Shown: positions 62,235-64,000 of the stretch, one piece after another
Layout: each line of letters begins with the position of its first letter
How positions within the stretch are numbered: position 1 is the stretch's first letter
Source of the DNA: Bacteroidota bacterium
GTDB taxonomy: Bacteria; Bacteroidota; Ignavibacteria; OLB7
Direction of reading: 5' to 3'
Assembly: GCA_018266795.1 (NCBI GenBank)
Contig: JAFDZV010000007.1
Span: 1 to 64,000, forward strand
Length of the DNA: 64,000 bases
The notes under the pieces: model-generated
The model's input: only the letters and a program-made list of their open reading frames with translations
Told to the model about the DNA's origin: nothing
Databases searched by the model: none
Program-made: the position numbers and the translations under genes

Positions 62235-62425
62235 TGGTGCCCTCCCGCGCAGGCGGAGCAACCTTTTGCGATCAACGACACGATGACCATGGCCGCAAAC
62301 AGGCCAAGGCATCCGCGAGGGCCCGATTCTCCAACTCCGGCGATGATGCTCATCACGAAATCGATAATCGGGGAGATGAACCTGAGCAGGATGATGATGA
62401 CAATTGCGATCACTATGAACTCCAT
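62231..62425 (-). CDS. Small hydrophobic membrane protein (64 aa)
   Basis: ATG 62425 follows GGAGG by 5 nt. MEFIVIAIVIIILLRFISPIID is one helix and CLGLFAAMVIVSLIAKGCSACAG another. The stop overlaps the next ATG (ATGA). Such small membrane proteins next to conflict effectors can be membrane-disrupting effectors or inhibitors. ATG 62437 would add four residues. Confidence 0.65.
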   Translation of the reverse strand: MEFIVIAIVIIILLRFISPIIDFVMSIIAGVGESGPRGCLGLFAAMVIVSLIAKGCSACAGGHQ

Positions 62426-62514
62426 GCGAACCTCCATCTGTTGGAAGAATCCGGCATTACTGGAAATATCAACGGGGGGGGATGATGAAACTCCTGCATA
62501 TCGATGGCACGGTG

Positions 62515-64000
62515 TTACCGGGCCGCGCCCGGCCTCGGAATTCCGACGTCATCGAATGCACGTGCGATGGCGGCAAGCTTTGCTTCGGCCCGGGGGTCGC
62601 TCAGCAACGATGTTATCGCGACGTTCTCCACACGTAACCGGCTTTCGGAAAATGTTGCCTGCTGGTAGATCCCATCCACCAATGCCTTGTAGAATATTTC
62701 GGCAACAAGATTCGGTTCGAATAGATAGCGCCCGCGGTGGTCCATCGCCGTCAGGATGTTGTACGCCGCCTTGTTGTGAATTCCGCTGTTGACGTGCACG
62801 CCGCCCCAATCGCTGAAACGGCGTCCCGGCAGATCCACATACGCATCCATGTGATCGGGTTGCGGGTGGGGCACGTCCTGAACCGTATACCGGTACTTCC
62901 CCGGCTCCTTCATGCTCCTGACCGGCGAGCCGAGCCCTCTGCCGAGCTCCCAATCCCAACCGGCAATATCGGCGCGCCCGGCATTGAGAATAATAACGGC
63001 GAAGATATCGGAGTACGACTCATTCAGTGCACCGGATTGCCCCAGGTAGTCCAACCGCGCCATATGCTGCGTGACACCGTGAAATACCTCATGCGCCACG
63101 ATATCACGGGCAACGGCGAAGGAGCGCATGCGGCCATCGACAACGATCTGGCCGAACACGGCCTGCATCCGATGAAGCAGCCATGCGGAATTACGCCACT
63201 CCGGCCCATCCGCCCCGTACACGCAATACATGCTCGAAACAATCGGCTTTCCATGACCATCGATTCCCCGATGGCCGAGAATATTCATCAGATAGTTGGC
63301 CACCGCCGTGAGATTTCGGTGTGCCTCGTCGAAATCGGGACCGTACGGAGGGTATACCCGTTCCCCCGGCAACAAATCCCCATGATTGAGAATGTTCAGG
63401 TAGCCGAAGTCGCACGTGACGGAGATGGCATTCTCCTCCGGGAGCATTCCAAGTATCTCCTCCCCGTTCTCCGGATCATCCTCCCACGTCGCACCGGCAT
63501 CCGCTCCGCCGGATGAAACACCTGCCGGCACAGCGTCTGCATCGCCCGGCCCGACAAAAGACCAACGATCATAGGATTCATCCGGGCTGCAGGGTATCTC
63601 CAGAACCACTTCACCGAAATTCGCATCCACCAGGCAATCGTATGCCACGGGAATCAGCAGCCCGGCATCGAGCATTGAATCCTCCATCGGAACTACATTG
63701 CCGACACGATAGACAAGCATCCATCCATTCCGCTCGCTCTCCGCCGCGTCAGGCGGCCTCTTGTTGCTCTCCGGATCGTTCCCGTTTCGGTAGTAATAGA
63801 GTTGCAACATACCGGCCGTCCTCCGCTCCTCATCAGTCAGCTCCTGCGCCTCCGGCATGCCGTGAGCTATCCTGAACGCCATTTCACCGGAAAGACGCGG
63901 GCGCGGATCAACGTCGATCGAGGGCGCAATGACACCGTTCACGGCAATCAGATTGTTCCCTGAATCCATTTCAATCGCCACTGACGATCCGTACACCGCT
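62515..64000 (-). CDS. M4 (thermolysin-family) metallopeptidase with FTP/PepSY-type propeptide, start beyond window
   Basis: Partial: the frame is open at the window edge. The GTG at 63996 would be only an internal start. The first ~170 residues match an FTP/PepSY propeptide pattern (MYGSSVAIEMDSGNN..IAVNGVI, WMLVYRVGNV, YDCLVDANFGEVVLEI), usually an inhibitory prodomain. The catalytic domain has HEVFHGVTQH (zinc His and catalytic Glu), GALNESYSDIF (third ligand Glu) and GVHVNSGIHNKAAY (transition-state His). Whether a signal peptide precedes is not visible. It is the first gene of the CHAT cluster within this window, 89 bp before the small membrane gene start. Confidence 0.9.
   Translation of the reverse strand, partial: AVYGSSVAIEMDSGNNLIAVNGVIAPSIDVDPRPRLSGEMAFRIAHGMPEAQELTDEERRTAGMLQLYYYRNGNDPESNKRPPDAAESERNGWMLVYRVGNVVPMEDSMLDAGLLIPVAYDCLVDANFGEVVLEIPCSPDESYDRWSFVGPGDADAVPAGVSSGGADAGATWEDDPENGEEILGMLPEENAISVTCDFGYLNILNHGDLLPGERVYPPYGPDFDEAHRNLTAVANYLMNILGHRGIDGHGKPIVSSMYCVYGADGPEWRNSAWLLHRMQAVFGQIVVDGRMRSFAVARDIVAHEVFHGVTQHMARLDYLGQSGALNESYSDIFAVIILNAGRADIAGWDWELGRGLGSPVRSMKEPGKYRYTVQDVPHPQPDHMDAYVDLPGRRFSDWGGVHVNSGIHNKAAYNILTAMDHRGRYLFEPNLVAEIFYKALVDGIYQQATFSESRLRVENVAITSLLSDPRAEAKLAAIARAFDDVGIPRPGAAR

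Noticed and set aside
1-64000. tRNA, rRNA, CRISPR arrays, insertion sequences
   Set aside because: I looked for T-loop-like GTTCRA motifs, regular direct repeats and transposase motifs on both strands and found none convincing.

Overview
The window is GC-rich bacterial DNA that is almost entirely chromosomal in character. It most likely comes from a high-GC member of the Bacteroidota/Chlorobiota group (Kapabacteria- or Ignavibacteria-like). Three things point there. Seven exported proteins end in type IX secretion (T9SS) C-terminal sorting domains. A perfect Bacteroidota-type promoter (TTG-N19-TAtgTTTG) lies upstream of one of them. Many genes have few recognised homologues but carry typical signal peptides. 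No tRNA, rRNA, CRISPR array, transposase or integrase was seen.

Layout. 1-4 kb: a giant outer-membrane protein gene and a small CDGSH iron-sulfur protein. 4.1-8.7 kb (minus): a four-gene operon of a nucleotidyltransferase, a B12-type radical SAM enzyme, a GT4 glycosyltransferase and a methyltransferase, probably for a surface glycan or secondary metabolite. 8.7-15.9 kb: an ABC ATPase without its permease, a glutaredoxin, two exported or membrane proteins of unknown role, and the coupled trio rsmA, PAP2 phosphatase and exported protein. 16-28.4 kb: T9SS cargo (YCF48/BNR propellers including a tandem pair, a cysteine-rich protein, a CHRD protein), a TPR-like protein, a GT4 glycosyltransferase with a duplicated start, and an orphan MoxR ATPase. 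28.5-39.4 kb: GT9 transferase, beta-carbonic anhydrase, DoxX, DUF5335, kelch and YD-repeat secreted proteins, a FlgD-Ig-type T9SS protein and an isochorismatase-like hydrolase. 39.4-44.9 kb: citrate synthase divergent from an HTH-citrate synthase fusion with a dyad between them, a lipoprotein, a histone-deacetylase-family amidohydrolase and a complete Xre/RES toxin-antitoxin pair.

The last 19 kb is a defence-like island. At 45.2-57.0 kb is a type I restriction-modification locus with an enlarged HsdM. Two extra putative nucleases (a PD-(D/E)XK-like protein and a DUF262/HNH protein) lie between hsdS and hsdR, and a YgjP-type metalloprotease is coupled to hsdR. At 57.1-64.0 kb (minus) is a second cluster: an M4 thermolysin-family peptidase, a small membrane protein, an unknown 318-aa protein, a 1211-aa CHAT protease/NTPase/TPR-like protein and a DUF2085 membrane protein. 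Three of these genes are joined by ATGA overlaps. I regard this as the best candidate for an undescribed conflict system.

Intergenic DNA is rich in short degenerate repeats (a modular mosaic family, hairpin elements, a GTCATC-bounded element). Several genes have a promoter-like TATMTT box only 3-4 nt before the start codon, suggesting leaderless or very short-leader mRNAs.
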